DNA from: Vibrio zhanjiangensis
GTDB lineage: Bacteria; Pseudomonadota; Gammaproteobacteria; Enterobacterales; Vibrionaceae
Direction: 5' to 3'
NCBI RefSeq assembly: GCF_030161235.1
Contig: NZ_BSPW01000077.1
Span: 91,520-155,519, forward strand
Length of the DNA: 64,000 bases
The position numbers were made by a program, and so were the translations under genes. The notes under the pieces are model-generated. The model did not search any database. It had not been told where the DNA came from and saw only the letters and a list, made by a program, of their open reading frames with translations. Shown in pieces: positions 42,347 through 49,815 of the stretch (position 1 is its first letter; the number at the start of each line of letters is the position of its first letter).

Positions 42347-43090
42347 TCAATCCTTGACCCTAATGTTGCGAGATTCTGTACCTTTAATAACCGTAACACT
42401 TGGGGCTACGTACCGTTTTACCACTTTTTCTTCTTCATGAGGGTTGCGCAGAGCCAATTGAATTTCTCCTTTACTCTGAGCAGACAACAATTTCTCAGCC
42501 TCTCTTGGTGATACTTCCAAGGTCACAGCACGGACTATAATAGGTTTGTTTTCCTTTGTTTTGGCCGTCTGATCGACGGCCAAGACCTTAATTTCTTTAA
42601 GCACTGTAACTGTGGTAGCAGATGTCGAACTGTATTTTATTGTATTTAATACATCGACTTTATTACCTGGCAAAAGGAAACCAGCCACCCCAATGACATC
42701 ATTGACTCGAATGGTCACTGCCCGTTTATTCTCAGGGATTAAAGAAGCTAAGGTCGAGCCTTCACCAGAAACCGTTAAACGATGTACAGTGATGATTTCT
42801 CCAGGGTAAATATTGCTTGCTGCAACTTCACCGACTAAATCATCAGCGGAAGTAAACTGAAATTCATCACGCCAATCTTTTTCCAAGAGTTTGCTAGTAA
42901 CGTGCTGTTGTTCAATGATTGTGCCCGCCAATATTTCCTGCGTTGCAACCAAAACTGGCTCTCTTTCAACCACCTCAACTTCAGTTTGAGGCTGGAGTTG
43001 TCTATCCATCCATTGCTTAGCAAAAAATACCGCGCCTAAGCCAAATGCGATAGAAAGTAAGAAAAGTAACATCACTTGATTTCGGCTCAT
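42347..43090 (-). CDS. rcpC: Flp pilus assembly protein CpaB (RcpC)
   Basis: 247 residues. One N-terminal membrane anchor (VMLLFLLSIAFGLGAVFFA) and a SAF domain (residues about 45-110, VLVATQEILAGTIIEQQHV, IYPGEIITVHRL), followed by the RcpC/CpaB domain (AVTIRVNDVIGVAGFLLPGNK). It acts in the periplasm with the secretin. The ATG overlaps the stop of the upstream ATPase gene by 4 bp, so the ATPase and CpaB are translated together. Confidence 0.93.
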   Translation of the reverse strand: MSRNQVMLLFLLSIAFGLGAVFFAKQWMDRQLQPQTEVEVVEREPVLVATQEILAGTIIEQQHVTSKLLEKDWRDEFQFTSADDLVGEVAASNIYPGEIITVHRLTVSGEGSTLASLIPENKRAVTIRVNDVIGVAGFLLPGNKVDVLNTIKYSSTSATTVTVLKEIKVLAVDQTAKTKENKPIIVRAVTLEVSPREAEKLLSAQSKGEIQLALRNPHEEEKVVKRYVAPSVTVIKGTESRNIRVKD

Positions 43091-44433
43091 CGAGCACCTC
43101 CTCCCTTACCGTCAGCCGTGAAGTACACTTCCCAAGCACGTAATAGAACTTGCGAAGAAATTACCGGGGCTTGTTCTTCAAAAATAATAATATCCCGACT
43201 AATGCCAACGATATCTTTAGGCAAGCAAGGGTAATAACTCACCCCATGCTTACGATGTAAATCAAGAACAGCTTCAAAACACCCCTCTTCAAGAGACAAG
43301 CCTTTAGCCTCAGAAATGCCTTCCCACAGCTCTTTGTACTCACTTTCCTCTAAAGGCCCAAACTGTATTTTGTAGCCTAAGCGACGTAAAAAAGCAGGGT
43401 CGCTTATCTTTTCTGGGTCCAAATTGGTAGAAAAGGCTAGAGTGAGGATGAAGGGAATACTTATTTGTTGACCATTAGGGAGGTTCAAGTAGTCATAGAA
43501 GTATTCCATGGGTACTATCCAACGGTTTAACAAAGTATCCACTGGCATGGGCTGACGACCTAAATCGTCAATAATAAAAATGCCATTGTTTGCCATCATC
43601 TGAAGTGGTGCCATCCAAACTTTGTTATGTTCGCTATGATTGACTTCTAACATCTCCATAGTGAGTTCACCACCGACTTGAATGCTAGGCCTTTCACACA
43701 AAGCCCAACGACGATCAAAATGCTCCTTAAAAGCGATGGATTGAACTTCTTCTTTTTGCACTCGTTTGTGGTGCTGAGGTGAAAAAACTTTGATGATATT
43801 ACCCGCAGCGAAAACTGAGTAAGGGATATAGACGGAGGTATTGAGCGAGTTGAGGATCTTAGTCGCGACAAAAGTTTTACCTGCACCAGCACCTCCATAC
43901 AAAAGTAACGCCCTACCAGAGTTGATTGCTGGCCCCAAGACACCAATCATCCGGTGGGCTCCCAATACATCAGACAAAGCGTATTCGACATCGGCACGAT
44001 TCACCATCTGAGCTCGTACATCTTGAGCTTTGACCATGTCACTATATGCGGGTAGAGAAACAGGAACGGGACCAAGGTACGCATCTTTAATAAAAGCAGT
44101 ATCCGCTTCCTGCATACCTGCTTCAGATAAACCATAGCGAACATGTCCAGATGATTGATTAGAAAAAGAACCGGGTGATGCCTGAAATACTTCAGCAAGA
44201 GATTTGGCACGTAAATCGACCAAAATATCCTCTACAAGGTGGCTATTAATGGCGAGTAACTTGGTCAGTTGAAGGATGTCAGATTTCGGGTAAGCTGCTA
44301 AATGCTTGATAACTAAATTTTCGACAACAGCTTTAGGAACGCCAAGATCATCAAATGATTTAGGGACAGGGGGCTCTGGAGCTTGGGGAGTGAGTTCTGT
44401 ACGGTGTCGTACTTGTGTCGTAACCTGAACCAT
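43087..44433 (-). CDS. AAA+ ATPase of the Tad locus
   Basis: 448 residues. Residues 1-30 are Pro-rich and polar; 31-120 form a helical, winged-helix-like region (SDILQLTKLLAINSHLVEDIL). The AAA+ core has Walker A GGAGAGKT at 180-187, Walker B IFIIDD at 285-290, sensor-1 asparagine in FSTNLD near 337 and arginine-finger candidates R350/R351 (DPAFLRRLGYKIQF), in the MoxR/ComM style. It is not part of the classic fourteen-gene tad set. It starts behind AAGGAG and overlaps rcpC by 4 bp, so a role in pilus assembly or its control is likely but unproven. Confidence 0.85.
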   Translation of the reverse strand: MVQVTTQVRHRTELTPQAPEPPVPKSFDDLGVPKAVVENLVIKHLAAYPKSDILQLTKLLAINSHLVEDILVDLRAKSLAEVFQASPGSFSNQSSGHVRYGLSEAGMQEADTAFIKDAYLGPVPVSLPAYSDMVKAQDVRAQMVNRADVEYALSDVLGAHRMIGVLGPAINSGRALLLYGGAGAGKTFVATKILNSLNTSVYIPYSVFAAGNIIKVFSPQHHKRVQKEEVQSIAFKEHFDRRWALCERPSIQVGGELTMEMLEVNHSEHNKVWMAPLQMMANNGIFIIDDLGRQPMPVDTLLNRWIVPMEYFYDYLNLPNGQQISIPFILTLAFSTNLDPEKISDPAFLRRLGYKIQFGPLEESEYKELWEGISEAKGLSLEEGCFEAVLDLHRKHGVSYYPCLPKDIVGISRDIIIFEEQAPVISSQVLLRAWEVYFTADGKGGGAR

Positions 44434-44445
44434 ACTGACTCCTTG

Positions 44446-44970
44446 TCATTGATTCAAAAAATAAAAGTAAACAGCGATCCCCAACACAACCACAGGAGCA
44501 AAGGGCATGCGATACCTTTCGCGTTCAGCTATTTCCTTTGAGCCTACGGGCTTAGTATCCGAAGCACCGTACATCGCAAGCAAAGAATATTTGCTCAACA
44601 TCGATTTAGTATTGTCAGGAGCTTGTGCAACCCTCAATAATACGTAGAACAGGCCCACCACGACACTAGAGATTGCTATCCAGAACACGGCTTGATAAAT
44701 GTGGGCAGGCCCCAACCAAAATCCCACAACACCCAAAAGTTTGACATCGCCAGCGGCCATCACTTTTAGAAAGTAAAGAACCAGAGCACAGATAAAGCAA
44801 GCAAGCCCAGTGGCAACTGACCAGAACAAGAGAGAAAAGTTACTTAATAGTAAAGCCTTATCAATAAGTGAAAGTAACAGTATTGCCAATAGTCCTTTAT
44901 TGGGAATTCGGTGCTCTCTTGCGTCAGAAACGGCCACAGCAAACAGCACTATCCACACCAGTAAGCCCAT
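44446..44970 (-). CDS. tadV: Tad prepilin peptidase TadV (CpaA)
   Basis: 174 residues, type A24 aspartic peptidase without the methylase domain. The catalytic aspartates are D16 (VSDAREHRIPNKG) and D75 (AAGDVKLLGVVGF). About five membrane segments. It cleaves the leader of the Flp pilins and of the TadE/F pseudopilins. It lies 26 bp after the second pilin gene and 12 bp before the ATPase gene. Confidence 0.94.
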   Translation of the reverse strand: MGLLVWIVLFAVAVSDAREHRIPNKGLLAILLLSLIDKALLLSNFSLLFWSVATGLACFICALVLYFLKVMAAGDVKLLGVVGFWLGPAHIYQAVFWIAISSVVVGLFYVLLRVAQAPDNTKSMLSKYSLLAMYGASDTKPVGSKEIAERERYRMPFAPVVVLGIAVYFYFLNQ

Positions 44971-44996
44971 ATTGGCATCCCTTAATTTTGCTCCTA

Positions 44997-45149
44997 CTAA
45001 CTAAATATAGTCGCAAACTCAGCAGTGAGTATGTCCCTAAACGCAAAGAACAAGCCAGCAAAGCCAACCACAATTAGCCCTGCTCCAACAACGTATTCCA
45101 CTACTGTTAGCCCCTCTTCATCAGCCAAAAAACTGAGTATTATCCCCAT
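44997..45149 (-). CDS. flp: Flp pilin 2
   Basis: I translated this by hand: 50 residues, MGIILSFLADEEG then LTVVEYVVGAGLIVVGFAG, ending AEFATIFS. The G-LTVVEY motif is the Flp prepilin cleavage site (cut after G13). The leader is only 13 residues and less basic than in the first pilin. GAGGT ribosome site at 8 bases. It follows the first pilin gene by 92 bp, across a hairpin, and precedes tadV. Whether it is a minor pilin or an alternative major pilin cannot be told. Confidence 0.9.
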   Translation of the reverse strand: MGIILSFLADEEGLTVVEYVVGAGLIVVGFAGLFFAFRDILTAEFATIFS

Positions 45150-45185
45150 GGCACCGACCTCGTAGCTAAATAAAAAAGAAAACGG

Positions 45186-45207
45186 CCCATGACGCTCGCG
45201 TCATGGG
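45186..45207 (-). terminator. Hairpin between the two Flp pilin genes
   Basis: CCCATGACG-CTCG-CGTCATGGG, 9-bp perfect stem. On the minus strand it is followed by CCGTTTTCTTTTTT, so it can act as a partial terminator that makes the first pilin more abundant than the rest of the operon, or as a 3' stabiliser. Confidence 0.7.
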
Positions 45208-45241
45208 AACTGCAATTTTTTCTGTTGCAAAAGGGCAATGC

Positions 45242-45409
45242 TTATCCGGAGAAAATTGACCCTAGCTCGGTGGTGAGTGTGCTGCTGAAAGTCGTAAAGA
45301 TGCCTGTCAAGCCTGCAACTAGAAGCCCTGCACCCACGACATATTCAACCACTGTGAGTCCCTCTTCATCTTCAAGAAACTCTTTTACGTTAGATAATAC
45401 CTTATTCAT
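45242..45409 (-). CDS. flp: Flp pilin 1 (probable major pilin)
   Basis: 55 residues by hand translation: MNKVLSNVKEFLEDEEG, then LTVVEYVVGAGLLVAGLTG, ending TELGSIFSG. The G17-LTVVEY cleavage motif is perfect. The ribosome site AAAGGAG is the strongest in the locus. As first gene in front of the intergenic hairpin it should be the most highly expressed, hence the likely major subunit. The AT-rich region upstream holds its promoter. Confidence 0.94.
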   Translation of the reverse strand: MNKVLSNVKEFLEDEEGLTVVEYVVGAGLLVAGLTGIFTTFSSTLTTELGSIFSG

Positions 45410-45904
45410 ATCCAGTCTCCTTTCTGAAAATATGTCAAGCTATCGCGCTTACCTTTAAATTTAGATTTCGCCTCAAATAACAGTTAGGATTTTTTTAACC
45501 ACTTTTGGTATTTTTTTGTCATTGTGTCGATTCAAATAATAAAAAAATGAGGTGAAAAACATAGCTCAGATCATATTTTAGACTATTTATTCTAAATAAA
45601 ATGAGTCATTTAACGTTTAATGTTATTGTTTTTTAATGGTTAAATTAAGATAATAATTTTACTTTCATCCTAGCATTACTATTTTCCATTTGTATCACTT
45701 TTGATACTTGACAATATATGACACAAAAATAAAATCGATCTTCATTCCAAATATAAGGTTATTAAATTACCCAAAAATCATCATGGTGGCTATCCTTCGC
45801 TCTCTGTGATGGCTAAACCAGAATAACGTTAAGGTTGAGATTGTTTCTCCCTCACCTACCCTTAATGAAAGGAGACAGGAATATTTGGTGGGAGGCCTTA
45901 ATCA
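45410..45904. other. AT-rich divergent control region of the Tad locus
   Basis: 495 bp, strikingly poor in G and C compared with the neighbours, with long T and A runs, and no supportable ORF. It must hold the promoters for flp (minus) and the AraC-type regulator (plus). The composition is what H-NS-like silencers favour. I see no convincing -35/-10 pair or sigma-54 site. Confidence 0.6.
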
Positions 45905-46642
45905 GTGGACGTATTACATAAAGGATATTGGTTAGGACAATCAATAAGTTATGTTAACAAGGATACGGTTAGGGATTTAGAAACACACTTCCATCTTCTC
46001 GATTATGGATATGATGTTTCTGTGTTAAGCGAGTCTGATATCCACTTTTGCTTTTTTTTCTATGAAGAAAATTTTGATTCTTTATTCACTACTACAGCGA
46101 AAATATGTCAAAACCTTAATAAACACTTGATAGTCATATATAAAGGTCGATTAAGACCCGAGATTGCACAGTTGGACATCGTATTTTCAACATTAGACTT
46201 AAATGATAATAAAACCAAAGTTTGGTCGGAAGAACTAAGCAAAAAAATTCATTATCAATTTGTTAAACATCAAGAAATTATTGAATTGCATAAATTTCCA
46301 TCACTAATCGAACAAAAATCGACAAATAAAGATTTAGTTGAAATACTCAGATATATCGACAATAACCTATCTCGAAAAATACGTGAAGAGGACATAGCAG
46401 ATTATTGTCACTATTCAGTAACCTACTTTTCAAAGTTTTTCCATAAGACCATAGGTGTCTGTTTTAGAGACTATTTAACACTAAAAAGAATCAGCCTTGC
46501 TAAACAACTACTCAGTGAAAAACGTAAAGAGAAAATTTCATTTATTGCATTTCAATGCGGATATAATGACGTTTCTTATTTCTCTCGAATATTCAAGAAA
46601 AAAACAGGATTCAGCCCCGCCATTTATCGGCAAATGCACTAG
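45905..46642 (+). CDS. AraC-family transcriptional regulator beside the Tad locus
   Basis: 245 residues, GTG start behind GGGAGG. The C-terminal 100 residues are an AraC DNA-binding domain with two helix-turn-helix units (IREEDIADYCHYSVTYFSKF and ISFIAFQCGYNDVSYFSRIF). The N-terminal 120 residues match no sensor domain I recognise; alternation of strands and helices (HFCFFFYEENF, KHLIVIYKGRLRPEIAQLDIVFST split) suggests an atypical receiver without a phosphorylation site. The gene is AT-rich. Divergence from flp makes it the likely regulator of the pilus. Confidence 0.87.
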   Translation: MDVLHKGYWLGQSISYVNKDTVRDLETHFHLLDYGYDVSVLSESDIHFCFFFYEENFDSLFTTTAKICQNLNKHLIVIYKGRLRPEIAQLDIVFSTLDLNDNKTKVWSEELSKKIHYQFVKHQEIIELHKFPSLIEQKSTNKDLVEILRYIDNNLSRKIREEDIADYCHYSVTYFSKFFHKTIGVCFRDYLTLKRISLAKQLLSEKRKEKISFIAFQCGYNDVSYFSRIFKKKTGFSPAIYRQMH

Positions 46643-46705
46643 TTATCACACTCTGGTCACAAGTTCCTGACTTGGGTTTCTCGCTTTATTCTCCTCCGTG
46701 ATAAA

Positions 46706-46722
46706 GTTAACACGCTGTTAAC
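46706..46722. promoter_or_regulatory. Perfect palindrome upstream of the acyl-CoA ligase
   Basis: GTTAACA-CGC-TGTTAAC, 7-bp perfect arms, ending 42 bp before the ATG. A likely operator at or near the promoter; the regulator is unknown. Confidence 0.55.
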
Positions 46723-46764
46723 AATAACAATATTATAACTTTGCTAATAACATGGAGTTAGAAA

Positions 46765-48450
46765 ATGATTCAGCCTAACGAGTTACGCAAAAGCACTTGT
46801 ACTCTTCCGCCACCTAATGAAATGATACTTCGCTGGGCAGAGGAACGCCCAAATGAAGTGTACCTTAAGCAAATCATCAACCGACAGTTTGTCGAGTTTA
46901 CCTATTCTGATGTGGCGAATAAAGCTCTCAAACTTGTCGCTGCTTTGCAAGCACTCGGATTGCAACCCGGTGATAAAATTGCTCTGGTATCGAAAAACTG
47001 CGCAGAATGGTTCATCTGTGATCTCGCTATGATGATGGGGGATTTCATCAGTGTACCTATATTCCCCACAGCAGGCTCAGACACCATTGAGTATTGTATT
47101 ACTCACAGTGAAAGCAAAGCTCTTATTGGTGGGAAACTCGATGATGCGACTGCAACTCAGAAAGTGTTAGGCAGCATGCCAGATTTAATCAGTCTCTCCT
47201 TGCCTTATGATAGTGCTCCCAAGTGCCAGTACTCGTTTGCAGAGTTAATCAAAAATATTGAACCTAGCAGCTATAGAGCTGAACACTATGATGATAAACT
47301 TATGTCGCTTGTCTACACTTCCGGTACATCTGGCTTACCCAAAGGGGCAATGCTAACTTATGGTGCCTTTAGTTGGTCCGTACAACAGCTAATTAACCAC
47401 ATAGGCATTAAACCGAACGACAGACTGTTTTCTTACCTTCCTCTGGCGCATATAACCGAACGAGTATACATCTTTGGTTCCTCAATTATGGGAGGCGTAC
47501 CGACTGCGTTTCCAGAATCTCTCGATACCTTTATCGAGGATGTTAAAATGCAAAGACCCACTTTGTTCATCTCAGTACCACGTCTTTGGACACTATTTCA
47601 GCAAAGAATCCAAGATAAATTACCCCAGAGAAAGCTTAATGTTCTGCTCAAAATCCCCTTCATCAATACCTTGATAAAGAAAAAACTTGCAGATGGTCTA
47701 GGACTGGATCAAGCACGTGTACTCGGATGCGGTTCGGCCCCCGTATCCCCAGCCCTGCTAGATTGGTATTATTCGATAGGCCTCAATATTACCGAAGCTT
47801 GGGGAATGACCGAATCCTTTGCTTACAGTACTCTAAACTACCCATTTCGCGCCGATAAAATAGGCAGTGTAGGCAATGCAGGCCCAGGTATTGAACTAAA
47901 AATTGCACCAGATGATGAAATATTAGTCCGTGGTGAGGGACTATTTTCTGGATACTACAAAAATGATATTGCTACGCAAGAGTCTTTTAACGCCGAAGGC
48001 TGGCTACACACTGGCGATATAGGTTTTATTGATAGTGAAGGTTACCTGACGATACAGGGTCGTAAAAAAGACACCTTTAAAACGGCTAAAGGTAAATTTG
48101 TCGCTCCCGTTCCCATTGAGAAAAAATTATTTGAGTATAGCCGAGTTGAAATGATGTGCTTGATTGGTCTGGGCTTACCTTACCCAATACTCCTAGTCGT
48201 TCCTCACGACTTCCCAAACTTTGACAGAGAGCGTTATGAAAGAACAACGAAAAAAGTCATTGCTAAAATGAACGAGTCTTTAGAATCTCATGAACAGATC
48301 AAAGGCGTATTAATGATCAAAGACCCTTGGAGCATTGAAAACGGCATTTTAACACCAACTCTTAAGATCAAGCGCCATGTTCTAGAGCAAAAATATCATG
48401 AGGTCGGACAAAACTGGCCTAAAGATCAGCTTGTCGTTTGGGAAGACTAA
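46765..48450 (+). CDS. Long-chain acyl-CoA synthetase-like AMP-binding protein
   Basis: 561 residues, ANL superfamily. The AMP-binding P-loop SLVYTSGTSGLPKGAML is at about 181-197, YFPLAHITER-type sequence (SYLPLAHITERV) near 228, TEAWGMTESF near 350 and the hinge LHTGDIGFIDSEGYLTIQGRKK (split) near 412-433. It activates fatty acids to acyl-adenylate and then acyl-CoA. It resembles the FAA1-like (COG1022) branch more than FadD. A perfect 17-bp palindrome upstream and its own terminator suggest a single regulated unit. Confidence 0.9.
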   Translation: MIQPNELRKSTCTLPPPNEMILRWAEERPNEVYLKQIINRQFVEFTYSDVANKALKLVAALQALGLQPGDKIALVSKNCAEWFICDLAMMMGDFISVPIFPTAGSDTIEYCITHSESKALIGGKLDDATATQKVLGSMPDLISLSLPYDSAPKCQYSFAELIKNIEPSSYRAEHYDDKLMSLVYTSGTSGLPKGAMLTYGAFSWSVQQLINHIGIKPNDRLFSYLPLAHITERVYIFGSSIMGGVPTAFPESLDTFIEDVKMQRPTLFISVPRLWTLFQQRIQDKLPQRKLNVLLKIPFINTLIKKKLADGLGLDQARVLGCGSAPVSPALLDWYYSIGLNITEAWGMTESFAYSTLNYPFRADKIGSVGNAGPGIELKIAPDDEILVRGEGLFSGYYKNDIATQESFNAEGWLHTGDIGFIDSEGYLTIQGRKKDTFKTAKGKFVAPVPIEKKLFEYSRVEMMCLIGLGLPYPILLVVPHDFPNFDRERYERTTKKVIAKMNESLESHEQIKGVLMIKDPWSIENGILTPTLKIKRHVLEQKYHEVGQNWPKDQLVVWED

Positions 48451-48477
48451 ATTAAAGGATGCCACCTGTTTGTTAAC

Positions 48478-48507
48478 AAAGGAGAGTCTATACTCTCCTT
48501 TTGCTTT
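48478..48507 (+). terminator. Terminator after the acyl-CoA synthetase gene
   Basis: AAAGGAGAGT-CTAT-ACTCTCCTTT, 10-bp stem, then TGCTTTTC. Confidence 0.88.
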
Positions 48508-48552
48508 TCTAGTGCAAGGGGTTATCATAACAAAAAATAATCAAGGATAGCG

Positions 48553-49455
48553 ATGGACATACGTTTACATCACTTATCAGGCCTGCGTTACTTTGAAGTT
48601 GCCGCTAGATTACAAAGCTACAGCCGCGCCGCTGAGGAATTGTTTGTCAGTCAAGCGGCTGTTAGCCAAAAAATCCGTCAACTCGAAGATGGATTAGGCT
48701 GCAAGCTATTTATGCGAGATGGCCGCGAAATGCACTTAACTGAGCAGGGAAAAATTCTCTATAAGCATGTTTCAAAAGGCTTTGAGAATATTGTAACCGG
48801 ATTGAATCAAATTCAAAGTGAGCCAATAGAAGGACTACTTTGCGTCAGTTCCACCCCCTCCTTCGCCTCATGTTGGCTCCTGCCCAAACTTTGGCAGTTT
48901 TCCGCGCAATACCCTAATATCCCGATTCGAATTGAGACAAGTTGTGATGAGCCAAAACTGAAACAGGGCAAAGTCGACGTAGCAATATGGCAAGGCGAAG
49001 AACTGGAAAATGCGACAAACCTTCATAAAGAATTTTTGTTTGAGGACCCAGTTTATCCTTTTTGCTCACCTAATTTTGCCCAAAATATGGATCTATCAAG
49101 GCCAGAGCAGCTGCTCAATACTTGGTTAATTCACTACCAGTCTGGTGGTTACCCATGGCAAAGTTGGTTTGCAGAAGCGGGGGTAAAAATGAATAAAGAA
49201 TCTGTCCAATGGACAGAAGTAAGCACATTTGACCATGCTATGAACGCTGTCATCACAGGCCATGGTGCTTGTCTTGCATCGGACTCATTGGCCAATGACT
49301 TAGTCAATAGAGGGTTACTGATCAAACCTTTTGCTATAGGAATGCAACCAGGTATCCGATTCAATCTGTTTTATGATCAAGAATCACCACGACTTAACCG
49401 TATCATGGCCTTTACTCATTGGCTTCACGGAATTATTGGGGAGTCGAGCAATTAG
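48553..49455 (+). CDS. LysR-family transcriptional regulator (GcvA-like)
   Basis: 300 residues. The N-terminal winged helix (LRYFEVAARLQSYSRAAEEL, VSQAAVSQKIRQLEDGLG) is complete and the effector domain resembles the GcvA group (CVSSTPSFASCWLLPKL). The target is unknown. It has AAGGA before the ATG and stands between a terminator and the fusA gene. Its own operator site may be upstream at 48508-48552, but I see no clear T-N11-A dyad there. Confidence 0.92.
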   Translation: MDIRLHHLSGLRYFEVAARLQSYSRAAEELFVSQAAVSQKIRQLEDGLGCKLFMRDGREMHLTEQGKILYKHVSKGFENIVTGLNQIQSEPIEGLLCVSSTPSFASCWLLPKLWQFSAQYPNIPIRIETSCDEPKLKQGKVDVAIWQGEELENATNLHKEFLFEDPVYPFCSPNFAQNMDLSRPEQLLNTWLIHYQSGGYPWQSWFAEAGVKMNKESVQWTEVSTFDHAMNAVITGHGACLASDSLANDLVNRGLLIKPFAIGMQPGIRFNLFYDQESPRLNRIMAFTHWLHGIIGESSN

Positions 49456-49584
49456 AGGCTTTGGGTCTCTGCATAGACAAAGCTAACCTCTCAACATATT
49501 GAACATTTACACATCCCAATAATTTTAATTAATATCATCAATAAATTAGAAGAAACACACTAACGATTAAGGATGATTTATATT

Positions 49585-49815
49585 ATGAGGAAATCGCTCA
49601 ATATTCTCCCTCTACTCCCATTTTTCGCCACGGCAAATACCAATCCTGACCTAGAGACTGTGAATAAAAGGCTTGAGCTGACAGCACAACATATAAAAAA
49701 ACCTGTAGCCATGGCTACAGGTTTTTATTTGGGCAATGCAAAAGAATTACTTCTTAGCGTCGCGCTCTTTAACTTCAGCAATCACTTGCTCAGCAACGTT
49801 AGCTGGACAAGGTGA
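49585..49815 (+). CDS. Doubtful small secreted ORF before fusA
   Basis: 76 codons from the ATG at 49585, preceded by AAGGA. It begins like a signal peptide ([17 protein letters not shown]) followed by a short coiled stretch ([15 protein letters not shown]). The second half runs through the fusA terminator and into the antisense of fusA, so the C-terminal part cannot be a normal evolved sequence. It could be a truncated remnant of a porin-like gene or chance. Confidence 0.2.
   Translation: MRKSLNILPLLPFFATANTNPDLETVNKRLELTAQHIKKPVAMATGFYLGNAKELLLSVALFNFSNHLLSNVSWTR
49701..49731 (-). terminator. Terminator after fusA
   Basis: AAACCTGTAGCCATGGCTACAGGTTT: 13-bp nearly self-complementary stem (CCTGTAGC / GCTACAGG around CAT G), flanked by A-run and T-run. 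On the minus strand it lies 16 bp after the fusA stop. Confidence 0.88.

Noticed and set aside
45189..45458. Plus-strand ORF of 89 codons across flp1
   Set aside because: Antisense to the pilin gene, which has a perfect prepilin motif and a strong ribosome site.
45780..45800. Sigma-54 promoter before the AraC gene
   Set aside because: TGG and GC elements are one base off the required distance and the flanks do not fit.
46649..46665. FadR-like site before the acyl-CoA ligase
   Set aside because: CTGGTC is present but the second half is displaced; too poor a match.
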